5,463 nt of DNA. Origin: Klenkia sp. (GTDB taxonomy: Bacteria > Actinomycetota > Actinomycetes > Mycobacteriales > Geodermatophilaceae). Positions within the stretch are counted from its first letter, which is position 1. Each line of letters begins with the position of its first letter. Positions 1 through 5,463 of this stretch are shown in pieces. The stretch is from contig JAOPVM010000102.1 in the NCBI GenBank assembly GCA_025966215.1, forward strand, positions 1 through 5,463, given 5' to 3'. A program made the translations under genes and the position numbers. The notes beneath the pieces were generated by a model. The model was not told the DNA's origin, ran no database searches, and saw only the letters and a list, made by a program, of their open reading frames with translations.

Positions 1-436
1 CGGCGGCGGTCTCGAGGTCCAACCGGTGCACCAGGTGCTCGCTGGCCTGCCGGTGCGCCCAGTCGCGCGCGGTGTAGGCAGCCGGGCTCATGTGCCAGGT
101 CGGCTGGTCGGGGTCGGTGGTGCGCAGCGTGGCCACCAGCTCGGTCAGGCCGAGGGCGAACCAGCCGTGCAGGTCGTCGTGCGGCGGGTGGTGCGGCGAC
201 GGGGGCGGCGAGGTGTCTCCGTCGGCGCCGGCCCGGAGGATCCCGGTGACCCAGCGGTGCACGGTGCCCAGGTGGACGACGAGGTCGCGGGCGGTCCACT
301 CCGGCACCCAGGGCACGGGAGCGGCGAGCCCGCCCTGCACCGGGGTGCGGCCGGTGGCCAGCAGCTCGGCGACCACCCCGAAGCGCTCGCCGTCGGAGAC
401 GACGGCGTCGACCAGACGATCCACGGGCAGGTGCAC
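1..436 (-). CDS. Maleylpyruvate isomerase family (DinB-like) mycothiol-dependent enzyme, 3' end cut off
   Basis: The first 145 residues are visible; the gene continues past the left edge. The protein looks like the actinobacterial TIGR03083/maleylpyruvate isomerase N-terminal family, part of the DinB four-helix superfamily, whose characterised members are mycothiol-dependent. Seen: an early helix with DRLVDAVVSDGERF (residues 6-19), then PEWTARDLVVHLGTVHRW (45-62) and a later HRQASEHLVHRLDLE (128-142). His55 or His60, together with His134 and His137, could supply the three-histidine metal site of the family. The real frame has no ATG. GTG at 436 is chosen because GAGG lies 8 nt upstream (445-448); a second in-frame GTG at 424 is less well placed. 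It follows the methyltransferase by 25 bp on the same strand, so the two are probably cotranscribed. The family is assigned with good confidence; substrate and reaction are unknown. Confidence 0.8.
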   Translation of the reverse strand, partial: MHLPVDRLVDAVVSDGERFGVVAELLATGRTPVQGGLAAPVPWVPEWTARDLVVHLGTVHRWVTGILRAGADGDTSPPPSPHHPPHDDLHGWFALGLTELVATLRTTDPDQPTWHMSPAAYTARDWAHRQASEHLVHRLDLETAA

Positions 437-461
437 CGGGCCATCCTCGCGCAGCGGGCCG

Positions 462-1319
462 TCAGACCGGCGCGACGGCCTCCCAGCGCACGGTCGTCTC
501 CCCGTGCCGCCAGCGCCGGCTGGAGCCCACCAGCGGCCAGCCCTGCTCGGCCAGCGCCTCAACCGAGGCCGTCCAGCGCTGCCGGGGGCCGAAGGTGGAG
601 AACCCCGCGGCGGCGGCCCACGCGGCGTCGAAGGCCTGCAGGAACGCGTGCACCGGCTGGCCGGGGACGTTGTGGTGGATCAGTGCCTTGGGCAGCCGCT
701 CGGCGAGGTCGGAGGGGCGCTCCAGGTCCGAGGCCTTCGCGCTCAGCGTCAGGGTCAGCGGGCCGGACTCGTCCAGCGCCACCCAGGTCGCCCGGCGTCC
801 CCACTCGTCGCAGGTCCCCTCCACGAGCAGCCCCCCGGCGCCCAGCGCGGCGCACATGGTCTGCCAGGCCCGCGCGGCGGACTCCTCGTCGTACTGGCGC
901 AGCACGTTGAACGCGCGCACCACCACCGGCTGCAGCCCGGCCAGCTCGAACCCACCCACCCGGAAGTCCACCCGCGGCGGGTCCCGGTCGGCCTCGACCG
1001 ACGCCACCCGCTCCGGGTCGATCTCCAGGCCCACGACCTCCAGGCCGTCCACCTCGTCGCCCAGCCGGGCGACCAGCTCCAGCGTCGTCACCGCCGAGGC
1101 GCCGTACCCGAGGTCGACGACCAGCGGTCGGGCCGCGTCGCGCAGCCTCGGCACCTGGGTGGCGACCAGCCAGCGGTCCACCCGGCGCAACCGGTTGGCG
1201 TTCGTCGTCCCGCGGGTGGGCAGGCCCATCGCCCGGGCCCGTCCGGCGGCCAGCCGGGGCCGCTTGCGCGCAGGGGGCAGGACCGCCTTCGCGGTGTGGT
1301 CACTGCCGGAGTCGCTCAC
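462..1319 (-). CDS. Class I SAM-dependent methyltransferase, substrate unknown
   Basis: A 285-residue cytosolic protein with a Rossmann-type methyltransferase core. Seen: an Arg/Lys-rich N-terminus with GTTNANRLRRVDRWL (residues 37-51); SAM-binding motif I VVDLGYGASAVTTLEL (67-82); an acidic strand end GLEIDP (97-102) whose Glu99 or Asp101 would hold the SAM ribose; FRVGGFEL (119-126); and VRAFNVLRQY (134-143) near the motif IV position. A Trp-rich C-terminal part ends in RWEAVAPV. No NPPY-type motif of N6-adenine or glutamine methyltransferases is present, so the target cannot be named. GTG at 1319 is preferred because it leaves the 39-bp gap to divergent murB; the frame stays open upstream but that stretch is antisense to murB. 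An in-frame ATG at 1229 (residue 31) is the main alternative and would remove the basic leader. Fold is confident; role is not known. Confidence 0.8.
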   Translation of the reverse strand: MSDSGSDHTAKAVLPPARKRPRLAAGRARAMGLPTRGTTNANRLRRVDRWLVATQVPRLRDAARPLVVDLGYGASAVTTLELVARLGDEVDGLEVVGLEIDPERVASVEADRDPPRVDFRVGGFELAGLQPVVVRAFNVLRQYDEESAARAWQTMCAALGAGGLLVEGTCDEWGRRATWVALDESGPLTLTLSAKASDLERPSDLAERLPKALIHHNVPGQPVHAFLQAFDAAWAAAAGFSTFGPRQRWTASVEALAEQGWPLVGSSRRWRHGETTVRWEAVAPV

Positions 1320-1327
1320 CGGGCCGG

Positions 1328-1333
1328 AGGGTA
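1328..1333 (-). promoter_or_regulatory. Candidate -10 box for the methyltransferase operon
   Basis: Read on the minus strand this is TACCCT, fitting the actinobacterial TANNNT -10 pattern, with 8 nt between it and the GTG at 1319. No purine-rich ribosome binding site precedes that GTG, so a leaderless or nearly leaderless transcript is plausible. A GTGACC (1358-1353, minus) resembles a -35 but sits 19 nt away. The motif is short and weakly specific. Confidence 0.3.
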
Positions 1334-1346
1334 GTCGCGCGGTGGC

Positions 1347-1352
1347 TACCGT
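1347..1352 (+). promoter_or_regulatory. murB: Candidate -10 box for murB (leaderless)
   Basis: TACCGT fits the actinobacterial TANNNT -10 pattern, with exactly 6 nt between it and the murB GTG, so transcription would begin on the start codon itself. No Shine-Dalgarno-like sequence lies at the usual distance before that GTG, which agrees with a leaderless mRNA. I see no convincing -35. The inference rests on spacing alone. Confidence 0.4.
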
Positions 1353-1358
1353 GGTCAC

Positions 1359-2369
1359 GTGCAGCTGCTGACCGGGGTCCCGCTGTCCGAGCTCACCACG
1401 CTGCGGGTCGGGGGGCCGGTCGACCGGCTCGTGGAGGCGACCACCGCCGACGAGCTGGTCGACGCCGTCCGGGACGCCGACGCCGCCGGCCGTCCACTGC
1501 TGCTGCTGGGCGGTGGCTCCAACGTGGTCGCCCCCGACGCGGGCTGGCCCGGGGACGTCGTCGCCGTGCGGTCCCGCGGGATCGTCCGCACCGGGGACGC
1601 GCTCGAGGTGCAGGCCGGCGAGCCCTGGGACGACCTGGTCGCGCACACCGTCGCCGAGGGCCTGGCCGGCATCGAGGCGCTGTCGGGCATCCCGGGCAGC
1701 ACCGGCGCCACCCCGGTGCAGAACGTCGGGGCCTACGGCCAGGAGGTCGCCCAGACGATCACCGCCGTGCGGGTGCTCGACCGCCGGGACGGGTCGGTGC
1801 GCACGCTGTCGCCGGCCGACTGCGGGTTCGCCTACCGGGACTCCGCGCTCAAGCAGCACCCCGGGGTCTTCGTCGTCCTCACCGTCACGTTCGGGCTCGA
1901 GGCGTCGCCGTTGTCGATGCCGGTCGGCTACGCCGAACTGGCGAGGCGGCTGGGGGTGGCTCCCGGCGACCGGGCGCCGCTGGCCGACGTCCGGGCCGCC
2001 GTCGTCGAGCTGCGCCGCGGCAAGGGCATGGTGCTCGACCCGGCCGACCCCGACTCCCGCAGCGCCGGCTCGTTCTTCACCAACCCCGTCGTCCCCGCGT
2101 CCATGGCGGTCGAGGGCTGCCCGAGCTGGCCGGCGGGCGAGGACGTGAAGCTGTCGGCGGCCTGGTTGGTGCAGCACGCCGGCTTCGGCCGCGGCACCCG
2201 GTCCGGGCACGTGGGGACGTCGTCCCGGCACTCGCTGGCGCTCACCACCGAGCCGGGCGCGACCGCCGACGAGCTGCTCGCCTTCGCCGACCGGGTCGTC
2301 GACGCCGTCCGGGACCGGTTCGGCGTCACCCTGGTCCGCGAGCCCACGGCGGTCCGCCCCCAGCCCTAG
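1359..2369 (+). CDS. murB: UDP-N-acetylmuramate dehydrogenase MurB
   Basis: MurB reduces UDP-GlcNAc-enolpyruvate to UDP-MurNAc with NADPH through bound FAD, the second committed step of cytoplasmic peptidoglycan precursor synthesis. The 336 residues cover the whole family length. Seen: LTTLRVGGP near the N-terminus (12-20); FAD-binding GGGSN (51-55); GIPGSTGATPVQNVGAYGQE (110-129); YRDS (159-162), holding the conserved active-site Arg; SAGSFFTNPVV (235-245), whose Ser238 matches the proton-donating serine; KLSAAWLVQHAGF (264-276); and Glu328 near the end, a candidate for the catalytic glutamate. GTG at 1359 is the only start available: an in-frame TAG at 1332-1334 lies just upstream with no other start codon between. 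It is read alone, divergent from the methyltransferase and convergent with the dehydrogenase. Its TAG stop sits in the first copy of a tandem repeat. Confidence 0.96.
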   Translation: MQLLTGVPLSELTTLRVGGPVDRLVEATTADELVDAVRDADAAGRPLLLLGGGSNVVAPDAGWPGDVVAVRSRGIVRTGDALEVQAGEPWDDLVAHTVAEGLAGIEALSGIPGSTGATPVQNVGAYGQEVAQTITAVRVLDRRDGSVRTLSPADCGFAYRDSALKQHPGVFVVLTVTFGLEASPLSMPVGYAELARRLGVAPGDRAPLADVRAAVVELRRGKGMVLDPADPDSRSAGSFFTNPVVPASMAVEGCPSWPAGEDVKLSAAWLVQHAGFGRGTRSGHVGTSSRHSLALTTEPGATADELLAFADRVVDAVRDRFGVTLVREPTAVRPQP

Positions 2370-2403
2370 CAGTACACCTAGCCCTAGCAGTACACCTAGC
2401 CCT
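2362..2403. repeat. 18-bp tandem repeat across two convergent stop codons
   Basis: The unit agccctagcagtacacct occurs twice in full (2362-2379 and 2380-2397), followed by the first six bases again (2398-2403), all without mismatch. It holds the last base-pairs of murB and of the opposing dehydrogenase and fills the 26-bp gap between them. CTAG, which reads as TAG on both strands, appears four times (2366, 2378, 2384, 2396) and nowhere else that I could see. All four are in phase with murB and, on the other strand, with the dehydrogenase. No GC-rich hairpin with a T-run is present, so I do not call it a terminator. Confidence 0.92.
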
Positions 2404-3169
2404 CGCGGTGGACCTTGTGCTGCGCCGCCTGGGCGCGGGGGCGGATGACCATCAGGTCGATGTTCACGTGGTGCGGGCGGGTGACGGCCCAGGCGATGCA
2501 GTCGGCGACGTCGTCGGCGACCAGCGGCTCGCGCACGCCCTGGTAGACCGCGGCGGCCATGGCCGGGTCGCCGGTGCGGTTGAGCGCGAACTCCTCGGTC
2601 TTCACCATCCCGGGGGCGATCTCCACGATGCGCACCGGCTCGGCGACGAGCTCCAGCCGCATCGTCTCGGCCAGCGTGTGCACCCCGTGCTTGGCCGCGG
2701 TGTAGGACGCCCCGCCCTCGTAGCTCACCAGTCCGGCGGTCGAGCCGACGAAGACGACGTCCCCGGCGCCGGAGGCCCGCAGGGCCGGCAGCAGCGCCTT
2801 GGTCACCCGCACGGTGCCCAGCACGTTGACCTCGAAGCTGCGGGACCAGGAGTCCAGGTCCGCCTCGGCGACGGGGGCGGCGTCGAAGGCGCCGCCGGCG
2901 TTGTTCACCAGCACGTCGACCCGGTCCAGCCCGGCCACGAACGACGCGACCGATGCGTCGTCGGTCACGTCCAGCGCCACGGCGGTGCCGCCGATCTCCT
3001 GGGCCAGCGGCGTCAACCGGTCCATCCGGCGGGCCCCGAGGACCACGGTGAACCCGTCGGCGGCCAGGCGGCGCGCGGTGGCGGCACCGATGCCGCTGGA
3101 GGCCCCGGTGACGACGGCGACCCGTCCGTCACCGGGGAACGGGTGGGCGGAGGAGTGCTCGGCAGGCAT
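2396..3169 (-). CDS. Short-chain dehydrogenase/reductase (classical SDR), Rv0484c-like
   Basis: A 257-residue cytosolic NAD(P)-dependent oxidoreductase with every classical SDR landmark. Seen: TGASSGIG cofactor loop (21-28); GARR (45-48) after the second strand, where the arginines suggest NADP(H); DVTD (67-70); NNAG (89-92); Asn115; and the catalytic Ser143, Tyr156 and Lys160 in YTAAK; then [11 protein letters not shown] (184-194). The C-terminus [16 protein letters not shown] resembles the mycobacterial SDR found beside mshA. Substrate unknown. ATG at 3169 gives a normal family length; the frame is open upstream but that would run into mshA. The GGGGG just before the ATG is a poor ribosome binding site. 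The gene is divergent from mshA and shares an 82-bp upstream region with it, a positional link that is suggestive only. Confidence 0.9.
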   Translation of the reverse strand: MPAEHSSAHPFPGDGRVAVVTGASSGIGAATARRLAADGFTVVLGARRMDRLTPLAQEIGGTAVALDVTDDASVASFVAGLDRVDVLVNNAGGAFDAAPVAEADLDSWSRSFEVNVLGTVRVTKALLPALRASGAGDVVFVGSTAGLVSYEGGASYTAAKHGVHTLAETMRLELVAEPVRIVEIAPGMVKTEEFALNRTGDPAMAAAVYQGVREPLVADDVADCIAWAVTRPHHVNIDLMVIRPRAQAAQHKVHREG

Positions 3170-3251
3170 GCCCCCAGTCTGCTGGTGCAGGATGGTGAGT
3201 CGACACCGGTGCCCGTCCGAGCGCTGGACACGAACCGGTGGGAGGAACCAC
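3170..3251. promoter_or_regulatory. Divergent upstream region shared by SDR and mshA
   Basis: These 82 bp must contain the start signals of two divergent genes unless they lie inside the opposite coding regions. For the SDR, minus-strand TCGACT, 16 nt, CAGACT, 6 nt, then ATG is a loose match to an actinobacterial -35/-10 pair. For mshA I see TGGACA (3225-3230), one base from TTGACA, but no TANNNT box at a proper distance; the region contains no TA dinucleotide on the plus strand. The promoter of mshA could therefore lie further upstream, inside the SDR gene. Confidence 0.3.
3241..3245 (+). promoter_or_regulatory. mshA: Ribosome binding site that fixes the mshA start
   Basis: GGAGG lies 6 nt before the GTG at 3252, a near-perfect Shine-Dalgarno match at ideal spacing. 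It decides the mshA start against the longer open frame reaching back into the SDR gene. Confidence 0.85.
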
Positions 3252-4616
3252 GTGCCCGCTCGCCGTCCGCTGCGCCCGGCCGTGCTCCGTTCCGGGGAGC
3301 CGCTGCTGCCGCGCCGGGTCGCCACCCTGAGCGTGCACACCAGCCCGCTGGACCAGCCCGGGGCCGGGGACGCCGGGGGCATGAACGTCTACATCGTCGA
3401 GGTGTCCCGCCGGCTGGCCGCCCGCGGCGTGGCCGTCGAGGTGTTCACCCGGGCCACCAGCTCCGACCTCCCGCCGGTCGTGGAGATGGTGCCGGGGGTG
3501 ACCGTGCGGCACGTGTCGGCCGGGCCCTTCGAGGGCCTGGGCAAGGACGACCTGCCCGCCCAGCTGTGCGCGTTCACCGCGTCCGTGCTGCGCGAGGAGG
3601 CCCGGCACGAACCCGGCTGGTACGACGTGCTGCACAGCCACTACTGGCTGTCCGGACAGGTCGGCTGGCTGGCCCGGGACCGCTGGGGCGTGCCGCTGGT
3701 GCACTCCGCGCACACCCTGGCCAAGGTGAAGAACGCCGCGCTGGCCGCCGGGGACACCCCCGAGCCGCGCGCCCGGGTGATCGGGGAGGAGCAGGTGGTC
3801 GCCGAGGCCGACCGGCTGATCGCCAACACCGCCGAGGAGGCCCGCCAGCTGGTCCGCTGGTACGACGCCGACCCGGCCCGCACCCTGGTCATCCCGCCCG
3901 GCGTCGACCTCGACCGGTTCTCCCCGGGCGACCGGGCCGCCGCCCGGCGTGCCGTCGGGGTCGCCGACGACGCGCTCGTCCTGCTCTTCGTCGGTCGCAT
4001 CCAGCCGCTGAAGGCCCCCGACGTGCTGCTGCACGCCGCGGCCAGGATGCTCGCCGACGAACCCGTGCTGCGCGACCGGTTGCAGGTGCTGGTGGTCGGC
4101 GCCCCCAGCGGCAACGGGCTGGCCGAGCCCCGCCAGCTGCAGGAGCTGGCCGTCGCCCTCGGCATCGCCGACGTCGTCCGGTTCGTCCCGCCGCAGGCCC
4201 CGGACTCCCTGGCCGCGCACTACCGCGCCGCCGACGTCACCGTGGTGCCCAGTCACAACGAGTCCTTCGGCCTGGTCGCCCTGGAGTCCCAGGCCTGCGC
4301 CACCCCGGTGGTGGCGGCCGCGGTCGGCGGGCTGCCCACCGCCGTGGAGGACGGCGTCTCCGGCGTGCTGGTCGACGGGCACGACGCGGCCGACTACGCC
4401 GCCGCCATCCGCAAGGTCGTCGAGCAGCGCGAGGTGCTGGCCCCGGGCGCGCGGCGGCACGCCACCCGGTTCAGCTGGGACCGCACCGCGGACTCCCTGC
4501 TCGACGCCTACTCCGCGGCGATCGTCGAGCTCGACGCCGCGCAGCAGGTCCGCTCCCCGCGGGACCGGGTGCGCGACGCCGTCCGGGCGCTGTCGGGCAC
4601 CGGAGCGCCCCGATGA
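3252..4616 (+). CDS. mshA: D-inositol-3-phosphate glycosyltransferase MshA, first step of mycothiol synthesis
   Basis: MshA transfers GlcNAc from UDP-GlcNAc to 1L-inositol-1-phosphate, starting mycothiol synthesis in the cytoplasm. It is a retaining GT4/GT-B enzyme, here 454 residues. Seen: [28 protein letters not shown] (21-48), whose glycine loop and Asn45 match the UDP-GlcNAc site; GLGKDDLP with Lys98; HSHYWLSG with Tyr131; HTLAKVKN with Thr155; and Arg175, which together line up by spacing with the inositol-phosphate contacts known for Corynebacterium glutamicum MshA. The second domain has [12 protein letters not shown] (Arg249, Lys254 for diphosphate) and the GT4 signature [11 protein letters not shown] with Glu337 and Glu345 spaced eight apart. 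No key residue is missing. The GTG start is set by the strong GGAGG upstream; ATG44 is internal to the active-site loop. It overlaps the next gene by four bases (ATGA) and leads the operon. Confidence 0.96.
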   Translation: MPARRPLRPAVLRSGEPLLPRRVATLSVHTSPLDQPGAGDAGGMNVYIVEVSRRLAARGVAVEVFTRATSSDLPPVVEMVPGVTVRHVSAGPFEGLGKDDLPAQLCAFTASVLREEARHEPGWYDVLHSHYWLSGQVGWLARDRWGVPLVHSAHTLAKVKNAALAAGDTPEPRARVIGEEQVVAEADRLIANTAEEARQLVRWYDADPARTLVIPPGVDLDRFSPGDRAAARRAVGVADDALVLLFVGRIQPLKAPDVLLHAAARMLADEPVLRDRLQVLVVGAPSGNGLAEPRQLQELAVALGIADVVRFVPPQAPDSLAAHYRAADVTVVPSHNESFGLVALESQACATPVVAAAVGGLPTAVEDGVSGVLVDGHDAADYAAAIRKVVEQREVLAPGARRHATRFSWDRTADSLLDAYSAAIVELDAAQQVRSPRDRVRDAVRALSGTGAPR

Positions 4617-5122
4617 GGTCCCTGGACGAGCTGGATGCCGTCGTCGACGCCGCACTCCGGGACGCCGAGCTGGTCTACGAGCGCCCCGCCGCCGGCCGCT
4701 ACCTGGTCGACCTGCCCGGGCACAACAAGCTGAAGACCGTCTGCGGGTTGATCCTGGGTGACCACGGGCTGCGGGTCGAGGCCTTCGTCTGCCGCCAGCC
4801 CGACGAGAACCGTGAGCAGCTGTGGACCTGGCTGCTGCAGCACAACGCCCGGATGTACGGGGTGAGCTACTCCATCGACAGCGTCGGCGACGTCTACCTG
4901 ACCGGCCGGCTCAGCCACGCCGCGGTCAGCGCCGAGGAGCTGGACCGGCTGCTGGGTGCCGTGCTCAGCTACGCCGACGACCACTTCAACACCATGCTGG
5001 AGATCGGCTTCGGCAGCTCGATCCGGCGCGAGTGGGCCTGGCGGGTCAAGCGCGGGGAGTCGCTGCGCAACCTGGAGGCCTTCGCCGAGTTCGCCCAGCG
5101 CCGTCCGGCGGGGGAGCTCTGA
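4613..5122 (+). CDS. YbjN domain-containing protein, Rv0487-like
   Basis: A 169-residue soluble protein of the YbjN family, which has a fold like type III secretion chaperones and is usually found as the gene after mshA in actinobacteria. Biochemical role unknown. Seen: an N-terminal helix [18 protein letters not shown] (3-20); the strand-rich core [72 protein letters not shown], typical of the family; and a C-terminal helical part with [28 protein letters not shown]. No signal peptide or membrane segment. The ATG at 4613 overlaps the mshA stop as ATGA, and GGAG lies 7 nt before it (4602-4605), inside mshA, so the two are probably translationally coupled. A link to mycothiol is guilt by association only. 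Confidence 0.88.
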   Translation: MRSLDELDAVVDAALRDAELVYERPAAGRYLVDLPGHNKLKTVCGLILGDHGLRVEAFVCRQPDENREQLWTWLLQHNARMYGVSYSIDSVGDVYLTGRLSHAAVSAEELDRLLGAVLSYADDHFNTMLEIGFGSSIRREWAWRVKRGESLRNLEAFAEFAQRRPAGEL

Positions 5123-5463
5123 TGGCCGCCCGATCCCGTCGTCCGCTGCTGCGCGCGACCCTCGGGGACCACCTCGCCGGCGAGGTCGACCCGATCGCCG
5201 CCGTCGAGGCCGCCCGCGGGGTCGCCTTCGCCCTGGTCGACCGGGCCCGCGACACCGACGACCCCGAGGTCACCCGCCGGCTGGTCACCCTGGCCGACGA
5301 CGAGGGCCTCGACGAGCTGGCCGAGCTGTGGGCCGACAGCCCGCCGGTCTCGCTGCCCGGTGCGCTGTGGCGGCTCTACCTGCTGCGTGCCTGGGTGCAG
5401 CGCGACCCGGTCGCCGCGGCCCGCCAGTTCGAGGCCGGCCGCGGCCGGGTGCTGCCCCGCGAG
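5122..5463 (+). CDS. Hypothetical protein, N-terminal 114 residues, 3' end cut off
   Basis: I do not recognise a named family. The frame is open to the right edge. Its ATG shares one base with the stop of the YbjN gene (TGATG), and GGGGAG lies 5 nt before it (5111-5116), so it is a real, coupled third gene of the mshA operon. The visible part is acidic and predicted helical, with no signal peptide or membrane segment. A basic start ([15 protein letters not shown]) leads to Ala/Leu-rich helices, then LDELAELWADSP (63-74) and a Trp/Tyr-rich stretch SLPGALWRLYLLRAWVQRDP (77-96) that looks constrained and may be the core of a domain. In mycobacteria the genes after the YbjN homologue lead to phosphoglycerate mutase (gpm1); this protein shows none of the RHG motif of that enzyme in the part available. 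Confidence 0.8.
   Translation, partial: MAARSRRPLLRATLGDHLAGEVDPIAAVEAARGVAFALVDRARDTDDPEVTRRLVTLADDEGLDELAELWADSPPVSLPGALWRLYLLRAWVQRDPVAAARQFEAGRGRVLPRE

Noticed and set aside
145..444. A 99-codon minus-strand ATG open frame at the left end
   Set aside because: Out of frame by one with the GTG-started maleylpyruvate-isomerase-like protein; its product is Ser/Pro/Arg/Cys-rich and matches nothing.
26..1334. Two long plus-strand open frames over the left third (26-910 and 90-1334)
   Set aside because: Both lie antisense to the isomerase-like gene and the methyltransferase, whose minus-strand translations show recognisable motifs; the plus-strand products do not.
1320..2231. Upstream extension of the methyltransferase frame to 2231
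   Set aside because: It is entirely antisense to murB coding sequence and shows low-complexity composition; the protein motifs begin only after the GTG at 1319.
2366..2399. Repeat as an intrinsic terminator for the convergent genes
   Set aside because: Only 4-bp CTAG arms can pair around the loop and no T-run follows on either strand, so no credible hairpin terminator can be drawn.
3205..3240. Two ACCGGTG copies (3205-3211 and 3234-3240) as an operator pair between SDR and mshA
   Set aside because: ACCGGT or AACCGGT occurs many times inside coding regions of the window, so two copies 29 bp apart are not informative.
1356..3254. CACGTG palindrome overlapping the GTG starts of both murB (1356-1361) and mshA (3249-3254)
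   Set aside because: CACGTG also appears inside coding sequence (for example in the SDR and mshA regions), so the coincidence at two GTG starts preceded by CAC is not strong evidence of a shared regulator.
3129..4655. A 508-codon minus-strand open frame opposite mshA
   Set aside because: It is antisense to a full set of MshA catalytic motifs, its translation is Gly/Val/His/Gln-rich without domains, and long stop-free antisense frames are expected at this GC content.
2408..5122. A 904-codon plus-strand open frame spanning the SDR, mshA and YbjN regions
   Set aside because: Only its last 169 codons are real (the YbjN gene). The rest is antisense to the SDR and out of frame with mshA, with Arg/Pro/Gly/Ala-rich low-complexity translation typical of GC-rich shadow frames.

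Overview
The base composition is very GC-rich throughout. It carries GTG starts, and mshA (the first enzyme of mycothiol synthesis) restricts it to the Actinomycetota. Codon use and protein style would suit a Geodermatophilaceae- or Frankia-like actinomycete, but that placement is an impression and not shown by the sequence. No RNA gene, insertion sequence, CRISPR array or prophage signal was seen. This is ordinary chromosomal core-gene territory, not an accessory island.

Layout, left to right. Two minus-strand genes, a maleylpyruvate-isomerase/DinB-type protein (runs off the left edge) and a class I SAM-dependent methyltransferase, appear to form a short operon read leftward. A 39-bp gap separates the methyltransferase from the divergently read murB (cell-wall UDP-MurNAc synthesis). 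murB converges on a minus-strand short-chain dehydrogenase; a 42-bp tandem repeat lies exactly across their two stop codons. An 82-bp gap then separates the dehydrogenase from a rightward operon of mshA, a YbjN-family gene and an unrecognised gene that runs off the right edge. The three genes of this operon overlap by 4 bp and 1 bp, so they are probably translationally coupled.

The order murB - SDR (opposite strand) - mshA - YbjN matches, from memory, the Mycobacterium tuberculosis region Rv0482-Rv0484c-Rv0486-Rv0487, without the lipoprotein (lprQ) and ROK-type genes found there. MshA makes the glycosylated inositol precursor of mycothiol. The leftmost protein belongs to a family whose characterised members use mycothiol as cofactor, a possible but loose thematic link.

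I found no clear evidence of a new biological system. The most unusual items are the tandem repeat, which supplies four same-phase stop codons to each of the two convergent genes, and the compact divergent methyltransferase/murB start region, which looks like a leaderless promoter.
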